In this document: in pieces, positions 22,221 through 33,591 of the stretch
Layout of the letters: each line of letters starts with the position of its first letter
How positions within the stretch are numbered: position 1 is the stretch's first letter
NCBI GenBank assembly: GCA_029255685.2
Contig: CM055311.2
Span: forward strand, 21,447,703-21,511,702
Source of the DNA: Silene conica
Lineage: Eukaryota > Streptophyta > Magnoliopsida > Caryophyllales > Caryophyllaceae
Length of the DNA: 64,000 bases
Direction: 5' to 3'
Position numbers and translations under genes: made by a program
The notes under the pieces: model-generated
What the model saw: the letters and a program-made list of their open reading frames with translations, nothing else
What the model was told of the DNA's origin: nothing
Database searches by the model: none

Positions 22221-23627
22221 AAAAAATAATTTTTTCGTCAGGTGGTCGGTAGACCTGTTTTTTCCGGTCGGTAGACCACCCCTGTAACAGAAACGTTTTT
22301 TTTATTTTCGAAAATAACATGTTTTATTTTCACATGGCTTAAAATAATATACTGTATACGGAAATAGTATATTATTTAGTGAAACGGTTCACCCTCGTTT
22401 GATACATATTGTTTTAAAACAGTTTAAAATAATGGATTATATGTTTGTTAAAATTGGTGATTAAAACGGTATAGTCACTTAATTTTAATCTTAAAAGGTG
22501 GTTTGGTATAAATTTATTAATCATAATAACAGTATTATGTCATGTATAAATTGTTTTTAGTTGATGCATTTTATTTATCGTCTTGTGAATGCCTTGAATG
22601 CTTTCAATAACGTATTTAATTTTTGCAAACGGTTGTAACTTAGTGTGGCCTTAGAAGATTGTGTCACCGTAATGAAGGGACACGATCTTGCTTGTAATTA
22701 TGAGATCTTGAATCTCCGTTTTGGGTTTTTGCCATGTAATTACTTTTGTATTTAAATTAGAATGTATCTAGGACTACTTTTGTAATTTAAATTAGTAATT
22801 TTGTGAAGACCAAAGACAAGACGGAGGCCGGATGCTCACTCCCGCTGCAAGGACCAAGATGGAACATCAAGACAAGCTTCTAGGGTCCAACAGTGGATTC
22901 CAAGTTGTTTTATGTTTATTTTGGTAGGATAGGCCACACTAGGACTTTTATTTACGTTTATTGCATTTATCTTTACGCTTTCATCGATAATAGCTTGCAT
23001 CATATTCCGCCTAAAACCCAAACCACCTATATCATGCCTGAAAACTGACTCATGTAGAGGTTACGCGTTAGTTTTCTGTGACAATACAGATGTCACATGT
23101 CAATTTAAAAGCCATCACTTTATTTAATTCATTCACGCAAATGCTAGTTTTTAGTTCACTTAAATATGGATAAATAAGAGTTGATGGGGTCTTCCTCGTA
23201 TAACCAAAAATTGAGATTAGTCTTTATAAATCAGCCTCCCATGAATCCCTTCTTCGTCGGTAGGCATAATATGACCCCTTCTACGTCGGGTAAGTGGGAA
23301 CAGATGATTTATTTTATCTCAACATCATGGTCACTCGATAATATTCCAGTGACTGAGATGGACTAATAGATAGATATACGGAAATCTATCGACCAAGAGT
23401 TCCAACGATTGGAATTAGCCAAACTGTGGGCTTATCAATATACGGAAATTGAGTCTTGGGATCGTTTATATAATTCTTGAGGGAGATCAATTATATAAAT
23501 GCATGAGTCTACGAGTTTAAATTCAATTTAATATAGACTTAAATCACAACAATAAGTTGCTTATATGGTTTTGTTTTATCTTCTTTTCAGTGTAGAACAC
23601 GTTCATTAAAACTGCTGTAAAACTAAA
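21943..23627 (+). other. Long leader of copia element A
   Basis: About 1.7 kb separate the primer site from the gag ATG. No domain-bearing frame is present. The sequence is well conserved with the leaders of B (51643-53441) and C (62387-64000). It contains the paired GGTCGGTCGACC motifs and a poly-A run near 22187-22218. Such a long leader could be spliced or act in packaging, but no direct evidence is visible. Confidence 0.6.
22027..22277 (+). repeat. Paired GGTCGGTCGACC motifs in the element A leader
   Basis: Six 12-base motifs start at 22027, 22048, 22144, 22165, 22244 and 22266. They form three pairs whose members start 21, 21 and 22 bases apart, with a T-rich spacer of 9-10 bases. The last pair has GGTCGGTAGACC. 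The leaders of B and C carry the same paired layout. Confidence 0.85.
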
Positions 23628-26600
23628 ATGGCTGGTGAAGACCCAATGCCAAGTGCCAAGCTAGCACGTGAATCCTGGCTAAAAGCCTTCATGGACTCCA
23701 TGAATCAGTCAACTAGACTGAGGAATGATGGGTCAAACTTCTCTGACTGGGAGGCAGCACTACGGAATGCTGCCATTGCTGACGGAAAGCTCAAGTTCTT
23801 AACTGAGCCCATTCCGCCACACCCAGGAACTGGAGCTAGAGCCAACGAAATTCGCGCTCATAGCGATTTCGTTATGGAAGCGGGTGCGATAAAGAACGTA
23901 CTCATCTATGCAATGGAATCAAATTTGCAAAGACGCTTCATAACCCATGGTGCAAACAAGATTTTCACCACGCTCACTAACGAATTCTCCAAGGCTCCGA
24001 GAATCGTTTCTTATGAGCATACCTGTCGCTTCTTTGAGGCGAAACTCCAGAAGGGCCAAGCTGTTAGCCCACATATTCTCAACATGATTGAGAATATCGA
24101 GAAACTGGAGTCCCTAAACTGCAAGATCAGTGAGAACATCATCGTTGATCGCATGCTTCATTCGCTTCATGATGGGTTCGCCCTCTTTAGGGCCAACTAC
24201 TACATGAACGACATGAAGAAGACTCCTCATGAGCTCCACTCCCTTCTCGTACAGACTGAGAAGGATCTAAAGTTGAGTAGGAGTCTAAAGCAGGATGTTC
24301 TCATGATCTCCAGTAAGGGAAAAGGTAAAGGGAAGGCTAAAGCTCAGGGCGACCTAGCAGTAGGTAAGCCCAGGTTCAAGAAACCAGGATTTACTAAGAG
24401 TGGGCCAGGTGAGTCGAGCAACTCACAGGGCAAGACAAAGAGCAAGGATACAAGCATGGAATGTCACCATTGCCACAAGACTGGGCATTGGAGGCGCTCA
24501 TGCCCCGTGTATCGCGAGGACATTAAGGCAGGCCGCGTTACCCCTGTTGGTATGTCTTCTTCTTCTTTTATTCACATGATTGAGATTAACCACGCAAGTT
24601 GCGGAACTTGGGTACTTGATACTGGTTGTGGTTCTCATCTATGTAATCATGTGCAGGGCCTCCGAAACCAAGAACCCCTAACCAAGGGTGAGGTGGACCT
24701 GCGTGTCGGGAATGGAGCACGTGTGGCTGCAGTCTCGAAGGGAACATACGTAATCCAGCTTCCAAGTGGATTCGAGTTATTTTTATATAACTGTTATTAT
24801 GTTCCTAGTTTATCCAAAAACATTATTTCAGTTTCTGCACTTGACAAACTTGGTTTTTCATTTGTAATAGAGAATAATAGCTGTATTTTCTCCTTACACA
24901 ATATGATTTATGGCAAGGCAGTTTCCATGAATGGAATTTATGTTTTAGATCAAACTACCGAGATATTACATGTGAATAATAAAAGAATAAAGGTAGGTGA
25001 CAAAGATCAAACTTACCTATGGCATTGTCGTATGGGACACATAAATGAGAAACGCGTTAAACAGCTCATACAGAATGGAGCTATTTCGCCCTTTGATTTC
25101 GAATCATATGGCACGTGTGAATCATGTCTCATCGGCAAAATGACTCGTATTTCCTTCAAAGGTGTTGGAATGCGCGCTGCCGACCTATTAGGACTCATAC
25201 ATACGGACGTATGTGGCCCTATGTCGATCAACGCACGAGAAGGCTATAGGTATTTCATCACTTTCACGGATGATTTGAGTAGATATGGCTATGTCTACTT
25301 GATGAAACATAAAAGTGAATCCTTTGACAAGTTCAAAGAATACCAGAATCGGGTACAGAACCAGCTGGGTAGAAAGATTAAAGCACTACGCTCGGATCGT
25401 GGTGGTGAGTATCTTTCACGCGAGTTTGATCAACACCTAAAAGACTGTGGGATCGTGCTACAGTTGACTCCACCTGGAACACCACAATTAAATGGTGTGT
25501 CCGAACGGAGAAATCGAACTTTACTTGATATGGTTCGATCCATGATGAGTCACACCGTTGTGCCTGATTCATTGTGGGGCTATGCTCTTTTGTCGGCCGC
25601 TCTAATACTTAACCGAAGTCCGTCTAAAGCTGTTGACAAGACTCCATTCGAGTTATGGAAGGGAACGGTCCCTAACTTGTCCTTTATTCGGGTTTGGGGC
25701 TGCGAGGCTTATGTCAAGTGGAGACACGAGGATAAGCTCGGCCCGCGATCGGTCAAGACATACTTTATAGGCTACCCAAAGGGAACGTTTGGTCATTACT
25801 TCTACTCGCCTACCGAACAACGTGTTTTTGTTGCGGCTAGTGCGACGTTCTTAGAGAAAGAATTTCTCGAGAACAAGTCGAGTAATAGAACCTTCGAGTT
25901 ATCGGAGGTTCAAGAACCAACTACCGAGCAACCATTGGAGGAAACAGTACCTTCAACCGAGGCTGCGGTAGATATCCCTGAGGAACCTAGGAGGTCAGGA
26001 AGAGTCTCTATTCCACCAGACAGATACATTGGTATGGTCGAGGAACACGATACAGATGACGTCTTACTCCTAGAGGGTAATAATGAACCCACAACCTATA
26101 AAGGTGCCATGACCAGTTCTGACTCAAAGCTATGGCTAGAAGCCATGCAATCCGAGATGGACTCCATGTATGAGAACAACGTATGGGATCTTGTGGACCT
26201 ACCTGCAAAGGTACGCCCCCTTCAATGCAAATGGCTTTACAAGATAAAGCATGCCGTGGAAGGACAACAAGATATCCATAAGGCTAGACTAGTTGCTAAA
26301 GTTTTCACCCAAGTGCCAGGCTTGCACTACGATGAGATCTTTGCACCCGTAGTCATGCTACGTTCCATTCGGATTATCTTAGCGATAGCCGCATTTCATG
26401 ACTATGAAATATGGCAAATGGACGTTAAAACCGCCTTCTTAAACGGTTATTTGGAGGAAGAGTTGTACATGGTACAACCCGAGGGTTTTATCGATCCAGC
26501 ACATCCTAAGAAAGTTTGCAAGCTTAAGCGTTCCATCTATGGACTTAAGCAAGCATCGCGGAGTTGGAATCATCGCTTCGACCAAGTGATAAAAGAGAAT

Positions 26601-27460
26601 GGGTTCATTTGATCAGTCGAGGAACCATGTCTCTATATCAAGTCGAGTGGGAGTAAGATTGTATTCCTAGTACTGTATGTCGATGACATACTCTTGATTG
26701 GGAATGACATACCTCTCTTATCTTCGGTTAAAGCATGGTTGAAAAACCATTTCCAGATGAAAGATCTGGGAGAGGCACAAAGAATTTTGGGCATCCGTAT
26801 CTACAGGGATAGATCACGACGGATGTTGTCTCTCAGTCAGGAATCTTATATAGAGAAGATTCTGGAGAGATTCAGCATGACGAACTCCAAGAAGGGGTTC
26901 CTTCCTATGACTACTGGGCTTCACTTGAGCAAGACTCAAGAAGCTAAGTCAGTGGAAGAGAAAGAGCGCATGAGTCGGATTCCTTATGCTTCGGCAATAG
27001 GATCGATCATGTATGCCATGATATGCACACGTCCTGACGTTGCATATGCATTGAGTATGACAAGTCGATTCCAAGCTCATCCAGGTGAACAACACTGGAT
27101 GGCCGTGAAAAGCATTCTTAAGTACCTACGGAGGACTAAAGATTGGGGATTGACTTATGGAGGCGACTCAACGCTCTGCGCCACGGGTTACGCAGATGCT
27201 AGCTTCCAAACAGATCGAGATGACTCGAAATCTCAGTCTGGATTTGTCTTTACTCTTAATGGCGCTGCTGTCAGCTGGAAAAGTTCTAAACAAAATGTTA
27301 CAGCAGATTCTACGACTGAGTCCGCGTAAAAGAAGATATTCATCGATAAGATCGCTACGGATGACAACATAGCTGATCCTCTCACTAAAGCATTACCACG
27401 TGATAAGCATGAAGGACACATTCATTCCATGGGAATTAGATGTGTTCCTAAGTTGTAGTA
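23628..27460 (+). pseudogene. Element A gag-pol region
   Basis: Parts read in order: gag (start ATG at 23628, SNFSDWEAALRNA near residue 38); zinc knuckle CHHCHKTGHWRRSC near residue 279; protease VLDTGCGSHLC near residue 329; pre-integrase HCRMGHINEKRV near residue 465; integrase core with HTDVCGP, RSDRGGEY and VSERRNR supplying D, D and E; reverse transcriptase with QMDVKTAFLNGYLEEELYM, YGLKQASRSW and YVDD near 26680; and RNase H with YADASFQTDRDDSKSQSG. The region is broken, with about two breaks, and the RNase H end is shorter than in element C. Treated as a fossil. Confidence 0.9.
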
Positions 27461-28246
27461 CTCTTTTATGAATTCATGTAATAATTCATTTTCTCGTGTA
27501 CTCTATTCAACCTTATTGTTATGATATAACATGTTTTGTTTTTCATGTGGAATTGCACGCCAATTTTGAACACCACAAAGTGAACTGATTAACATTACAT
27601 CGTTTTGGTCCTTGATTACCCACTTGAGCTGATAACTCAGGTAATCATTTTGTGACGTTGGTTGATGGTGGGTTCAACGAGCCATAAGTCACGTGGATGA
27701 CTGACCAATCACAAAGGCGAGTTATACGGATATCTCGTAGGACACCCCGTGACAACGTTATGGAGTCCTAAATGTTTTATAACATTGGGTGCCTGGTCGT
27801 GGATAGGACCTCCATAGTGTTCCTTAGAGTCGAGTCTTTTGACCTTCAACTGTCTCTTGAGATTAAGACAGATTTTGGGTAACTTTGGTTTCTTTCCCAC
27901 GGTCACCGTAACAAAGGCCAAGAGGATTTTTTCTGGGTTATTTCATGCTGGGCGATATCGGCAGGATTCGAGTTGAGGGAAATATCCAAACCCTTATAAG
28001 GATTTTATCATTTCTCAGGGCCACTCGAGGAGTAGTAACTGAAATGCATGGCCATGCTCGAATACAGATTCGTTTTATCAGTTAAGTTACTCTCTAGTCG
28101 GGGAAACCACTCTTGATACAGATCGCTTGTGAGATACGACCTTTGCGAATGCGGATTTGCAAATTGTCTTACATTGAGTGGGAGAAATTTTAAAAGGATA
28201 TGAGATTCGGTTATCGCACCTACACTTGTACGGACAAGTGGGAGTT
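27461..28246 (+). other. Element A 3' non-coding region
   Basis: About 0.8 kb lie between the end of pol and the first purine tract, with no sense-strand frame. The same region is conserved in element C (57564-58350). It may hold RNA signals; no function can be read from the sequence. Confidence 0.55.
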
Positions 28247-28320
28247 TGTTGGAGATTGTGTCCTCCACATGTAGTGTGATAACGTCATTGCACATACCCT
28301 TGTACGGACAAGTGTGAGAT
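28247..28320 (+). repeat. 74-bp duplication carrying a second LTR start and purine tract
   Basis: The stretch begins TGTTGGAGATTGTG at 28247, preceded by CGGACAAGTGGGAGTT. It repeats at its end as CGGACAAGTGTGAGAT directly before the TGTTGGGGCTGG start at 28321. Both junctions therefore look like a purine tract plus an LTR start. In copy B and in the solo LTR at 31596 the outer start is the true boundary; in A the inner one is. Confidence 0.8.
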
Positions 28321-29321
28321 TGTTGGGGCTGGTGTCCTTGACAATTAAGTACAATGACTTATTAAATCTCTTTAAGGATCACAAGGGCATACTTTTGTAT
28401 TATTACCAGTTGATCCACGTTTATCAATAACGGTTGGCTTGCTAGATAAGTTTGACGTTATTGTCATACGGATGGCGGTGATCAACTGGTCCCTATACGT
28501 CACACCTATAGGACACGTTTGAGAGATGTGAAGGTATGAAAATACAATCACATTTATGCCGGATATGACTAAACAGTTAGTCAGAGGTATTGACTATTAA
28601 ATTAGTCAATAAGATGTTGAGATTATTATTTAATACGGATTAAATAATTTTAGCTAATACGGATTACATGTTTAATTCGTAAATTAAATATAAACGGTTA
28701 TATTTAATTAAATATTGTATTCGCGAATTAATATAAACAGTTATATTAATTTAGGTAATTATACAATATCGTATTTTATCAGACCATTATTAATATATCG
28801 ACTGTATTAATAACTGATAACATGTTACGATTTATAAATAAAACCCGCGAATAAATTATAGCTAAATGGGTCGAATCACGCATTGGAATAAGGTAAGAGT
28901 GGAAAGCCCACTCCTACCCGACATCAATTTCGGCCGGCCAAGTGTAGTATATAAGGAGAGTCCTTCTCCTTATATCAAATACTCTTGTTGCACTGTTTAA
29001 TAAATCTCAAGGTAAAATTAGGGTTTTGAGAATATCTTTTTCCCAAAACTCAGATCTCACATCTAAAACCTCACAAAAGCTCTCCCCATATTGCAAGGCA
29101 ATTGGAGAGTATTTTCTAGCACACGCGGCATCATCTCAATCAAGTCTTGGGTGCAAGTTATAGGAGGGAATTTACTTTAATTCCTGTTCTTAGGCCATAA
29201 GCACAAAGGACCAAAGGTTGAATTCTTTTTCTTATCCTTTTAATCTTATGACTATAAACACAACTGTATTTTTCATTATAATCCTGCAAGTTTAGGGTGA
29301 ATACATGCTATATTCCCCACA
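28321..29321 (+). repeat. Element A 3' LTR (1001 bp)
   Basis: It matches the 5' LTR at every stretch I compared and ends in CCCCACA, followed by the GACCG duplication. If the outer start at 28247 is counted, the LTR-like unit is 1075 bases. Confidence 0.93.
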
Positions 29322-29569
29322 GACCGGCTGAGAACCCATTCTTCTTAAGGTTTTCTGTTTTACCGAAAAGCTGGAAGGAATTTCAAGCCAGTCAGCCGGT
29401 AGCCTGACCGGCTGAGAGCCCTGTTATTCCAAATATGCAATTTAACTTATGATCGGGTGATCCAATTTGAATGATTCTTTTTTCCTTATGATTTGTATGT
29501 TCATATATTATCGTATGATGATTAGTAAAGCTAAGATTGAATGGATGTTTACACCTTGATGTGATGCGC

Positions 29570-30035
29570 ATTAGAGTATGCCTTAAATAATGGCCTCTGA
29601 GTCTAATGCGTGAGTGTTTGTCGTGTTTGGAACATGCCTTAAGTAACGGCCTCTGAGTCCGGATGCGTGTTGATGTGATCGTGTCAGGACATGCCTTAAG
29701 TAATGGCCTCTGAGTCTGACAAGTAGAGTGGTTATGCATTAGGGTAGCTATGGTCATTGACGTCGTGCCTAATGTGTGATTGCTTGATATTTAAGTATGC
29801 CTTAGATAATGGCCCCTGAGTTCAATACCGTGTATGTAGTATTGGGACATGTCTTAAGTAATGACCTATGAGCCTGATATTTGTGTTTGTGTTTAGTCAT
29901 GTCTTAAGTATTGATCTCTGAACTAGGTACTGAGTTGAATGTTGTGTTTAATCATGTCTTAAGTATTGAGCTCTGAAGTGGATACGAAGTTGAATGTTGT
30001 GTTTAGTCACGTCTTAAGTGATGACCTATGAACTA
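29570..30035 (+). repeat. Degenerate tandem array in the D LTR
   Basis: About eight units of roughly 50-65 bases, with one longer gap, share a core such as ATGCCTTAAGTAATGGCC followed by TCTGAG. Cores fall near 29577, 29633, 29691, 29796, 29847, 29897, 29955 and 30007. Units decay toward the right, where the core becomes ATGTCTTAAGTATTGA. Confidence 0.8.
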
Positions 30036-30597
30036 AATACTCAGCTAAGTGAATTGATATGCTTGTTGAAGAGTATATTTGAGTAATGTGATTATGTTGA
30101 GTAAAGTATATGATCTATTCATAGTTTATCATGATGATGTACGGATTTTTTGCTTCACATGATTTTCATTTGTGATGGAGCATGTTTATGTGTATAATAT
30201 GTTCTATCTACTTACATGTTTATTGACAATAAGTGGTTGGGTGAACCTCTAGTTGTTCCCCACAGACTGTGGCGTACATATTTTCTTGTATGTAGGTTGG
30301 TGCTGATTGGGGATATCACAGAGAGCTGGCGAGCGATGCTATGCATCGACATGACTTTACATTATCGCTTAACTAGACTCTTTACATTTCAGTGTTGCTA
30401 CTCTTGGGATATGCTATCCCGGTTTGATACAATGTTGTATATAAATTTTAACTGAACTTATTTATCGTTTATCTTCCGCATTTTGTTTAAGTAATTCATC
30501 TCGCATGTTTTATATTCATGTAAAAAAATTTTAAATTCCACGCATTTTCCGCATGTTGTCTGTTTATATTTCCACTATCGCGAGGGGTTTTTACAGT

Positions 30598-30609
30598 TGG
30601 TATCAGAGC
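30598..30609 (+). other. Primer-binding site of element D
   Basis: TGGTATCAGAGC starts three bases after the TTTTTACA end of the D LTR and matches initiator tRNA-Met. Confidence 0.85.
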
Positions 30610-30768
30610 GTTATCTCTCTTAAACACGCACTCATGTGATCCCCAAAACTTAACTTCAACAATAATGCAAATAATGAATGAGAGATAGGGTAGAATTAAA
30701 GACTTAAAATTGGTAGTCTGTTTGTGATTGCTAATTGTTAAGCTAACCAAAGTTTTCTCTTTTGAAGG

Positions 30769-31404
30769 ATGGTGAAAACCTCTAGAGTCGACAATGCGTT
30801 AATGCAAGCACTGCTTCAAGTGCTTGAGAACCAGAGAGCCCAAGCTATTATTCCTGTTGTTCCTGTTCCTCCACCTCCAAGCTATGACGCCAACCGTCCT
30901 GGAGGCTTCTCGTGGATCATAAGTCAGATGTCTCTAAGCAATGCAAAGACCTATGGTGGTGAGGTTGATCCAGTGGCTTTGTTAGAGTGGTTCCGTGATA
31001 TGGAGAGGAGTTTCGCACTGTACGTTGTTGCCCAAGTGGATAGAGTGAGACTAGATGCACATTTCCTTACACGAGAGGATGACTAATGGTGGACGCTTGC
31101 TGGTCCTACTGCTCTTTTGGATCCGCTATTTGATTGGGATTGTTTCAAGACTATGGTAGAGACCCGCTTCTATCCAAAGGAGCTCTGTTCACAGAAACTC
31201 AAGGAATTCATGTAATTCAAACAAGAAAAGTTGATTGTTCAAGCCTTCACCAATAAGTTCAACATGTTAGCTCATTTTGCCTCCCGCTTTGTGAAGAATG
31301 AAGAATAGGTGGTGTACTTCTACCACAACAAGCTTAGTCCCTGCATTGAGAGTATGGTTAGGAGAGACTCTACTTTGTTTGTCGAGGTATATGATGACGC
31401 TATG
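30769..31404 (+). pseudogene. Element D gag region, partial
   Basis: The region opens with an ATG at 30769 (MVKTSRVDNALMQALLQVLE). It continues into a Retrotrans_gag domain with FSWIISQMSLSNAKTYGGEVDPVALLEWFRDMER, then WWTLAG, and a FYPKELCSQKLKEF block. This order fits a Ty3/gypsy gag. It is broken, with a few breaks, and is cut by LTR G at 31405. The rest of D is not in the window. Confidence 0.8.
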
Positions 31405-31595
31405 TGTAATACCCGTATTTTTCATAGTCATAATAATGAGTTGTTTTATATTAATTGTCAAGACGAAGTATAATTATATTCTATTCGACACGTATTTTTG
31501 TTAATTGCTATAATAATAATAATAATATTAGTTATATATACTCGTTAAGTGAAATATTAGTATTTATATCGACGTTTGATAATTATGTGAGAATT

Positions 31596-32660
31596 TGTTG
31601 AGGAATATAACATGTATTCGCCCTAAACATGAAGGATTATAACGAATTTTACAGTTGAGATTATTGTCATAAGATAAATAAAACATGAAAAGAATACAAC
31701 CTTGGGTCCTAGCTTGAATTGGCCTAAGAACAAGAATTAAAGTAAATTCCCTCCTATAACTTGCACCCAAGACTTGATTGAGATGATGCCGTGTGTGCTA
31801 GAAAAATACTCTCCAATTGCCTTGCAATATGGGGAGAGCTTTTTGAGGTTTTAGATGTGAGATCTGAGTTTTTGGGAGAAGAATGCTCTCAAAAACCCTA
31901 ATTGTGAGATTTTATGAATTACCAGTCACTGACAAAAGGAGAAAGACTCTCCTTTTGTAGTATGGGTCGGCCGAACGGTATATGGTAAGGGTGGGCTTTT
32001 TCCACTCTTACCTTATTCCTTTGCGTGGTTCGACCCGATTTGCTAAATATTATTTGCGGGATTTTTATTATAAATCGCATACGTGTTATCAGATATTAAT
32101 GCAGTCGATGTATTAATAATGGTCTGATAAAATTACGATATTGTATAATTACCCAAATTAATATAACTCTTTATATTAATACGCGAAATTAATATTTAAT
32201 TAAATATAACTGCTTATATTTAATTTACGAATTAAACACGTAATCCGTATTAGCTAAAATTATTTAATCCGTATTAAATAATAATCTCAACATCTTATTG
32301 ACTAATTTAATAGTCAATACCTCTGACTAACTGTTTAGTCGTATCCGGCATAAATGTGACTGTATTTTCATACCTTCACATCTCTCAAACGTGTCCTATA
32401 GGTGTGACGTATATGGACCAGTTGATCACCGCCATCCGTATGACAATAACGTCAAACTTATCTAGCAAGCCAACCGTTATTGATAAACGTGGATCAACTG
32501 ATAATAATACTGAAGTATGCCCTTGTGATCCTTAAAGAGATTTAGTAAGTCATTGTACTTAATTGTCAAGGACACCAGCCCTAACAATCTCCCACTTGTC
32601 CGTACAAGGGTATGTGCAATGACGTTATCACACTACATGTGGAGGACACAAGCTCCAACA
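31596..32660 (-). mobile_element. Copia solo LTR nested in LTR G
   Basis: On the plus strand it begins TGTTGAGGAATATAAC and ends CTCCAACA, the outer LTR boundary of the family. It is flanked by GAATT (31591-31595) and TAATT (32661-32665), a 5-bp duplication with one change. No internal region is attached. The TATA-region hairpin (31932-31958) is perfect. The LTR of element B (53456-54520) occupies the same insertion site in the right copy of G. Confidence 0.88.
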
Positions 32661-33591
32661 TAATTTACATTCGATAATTAAGTTATCGAACAATGCTACT
32701 AAATCTTATATGATATTAGTGTAGCGTCGAATATGGGTCTTATTTGTCGAATCCGTGATTTAATGTAGTTTTGGGCCTCGTTATGCGTGCCCAATAACTG
32801 CCTTCGATGGGCCATATCAATACACGTTCACACAAATAATACCATCACCTTATACGACCTAATTTCATCTAGACCAAAACCCTAATCTACCTTAATCGAC
32901 ACACCACAACTGCACTCACATCACTGCCGCCACACCCGAGATTGAAGATGAGGGTCCACACGATGGCCTAGGGTGATCTAGGGGTGGTCGTTTGCACAGG
33001 AAATGAGGTAAACTCGCCATTTCCTTCGCCTTTCTCTGTTTTCGTTCGTGTTACCATGCTTGTTATAATCTTGCGTTTATCGTGTTTTGGGTTAATTCGT
33101 TACTGCGTATTCATAAGTCTTGGTAGGGGGTGTTTGTAGTTTATGTTGGTGGTTGTAGGTTGGTGTCTGGTCGTCGGAGCACCACCATAAAGTGGGTCGT
33201 GAGTTTCGACCAAAAACAGGGGAGAACAGGGGGTTATGAGAGGAGGGTGTTTGACGATGTTTTCAAGTGGTTAGAATGGTGTCGAGGGTACGTGGTCGCC
33301 ACCAGAGGAGTCATGGGCGGTGAGTGGTGTCAAGAGTGGGGTCATGTGGTGGTTAGAGTGGTGGTAGTGGTGGCTAGAATAGGATTTTCAGAGACACGAG
33401 GCGCAGGGTAGTGTCGGGTTTCGGGTGTTGTTGCTGTGACTGCCAACTTTTGAGGGGGTTGTCGACGACAGGTTTGGGCAAGGGAATTGTCGAGGTGAGC
33501 GTCCAGGGATGCACTGGGGGCCAGTGGTGACAACCACCGTGCCGGGGTGGTGGTTCAGGTGTCGGGAAGGTGTCAAAAGGGTTGTGTTGTG
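31596..33591. repeat. Segmental duplicate, left copy (1996 bp)
   Basis: The copia LTR plus the following part of LTR G match 53456-55451 at roughly 98-99 percent by eye, with the same total length. Similarity ends at 31596 on the left (G versus B interior) and at 33591 on the right (CACTA versus continuing G). Confidence 0.88.

Larger units (their letters stand above)
20927..29321 (+). mobile_element. Copia element A, full length with two LTRs
   Basis: The element is 8395 bases, flanked by the perfect duplication GACCG (20922-20926, 29322-29326). Parts in order: 5' LTR, primer site, a 1.7-kb leader, gag, protease, integrase, reverse transcriptase, RNase H, a 3' non-coding region, two purine-rich tracts, and 3' LTR. 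Integrase precedes reverse transcriptase, as in Ty1/copia. The LTRs look identical by eye, so the insertion is very young. The coding region is nevertheless broken, with about two breaks. A Tork/Angela-like lineage is possible but not settled. Confidence 0.93.
15431..30595 (+). mobile_element. Element D: 5' LTR of a Ty3/gypsy element, split by nested insertions
   Basis: The LTR opens with TGTAACACCCCG at 15431 and closes with TTTTTACA at 30595, followed at once by a TTGGTATCAGAGCG primer site and then a gypsy gag. Its own sequence is 15431-16503, about 17720-17733, 20725-20926 and 29322-30595, roughly 2.5 kb in total. It is interrupted by F, E (with a TRIM inside) and copia A. A TATAAAAAG stretch near 15669 is a likely LTR promoter. 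Distinct repeat arrays lie in its middle and 3' parts. The target duplication cannot be tested because the other LTR is not in the window. Having three or more insertions inside it, D is among the oldest layers here. Confidence 0.78.
31405..33591 (+). mobile_element. LTR G, left copy (chromovirus-type LTR with copia solo LTR inside)
   Basis: It opens TGTAATACCCG at 31405 inside the gag region of D. Its own sequence is 31405-31595 and 32661-33591, with a copia solo LTR between. It has the TTTTGGGCCTCGTTATGCGTGCC block typical of the H and E LTRs. It stops abruptly at 33591, where the matching right copy (54521 onward) continues, so 33591 is a rearrangement breakpoint. Confidence 0.8.
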
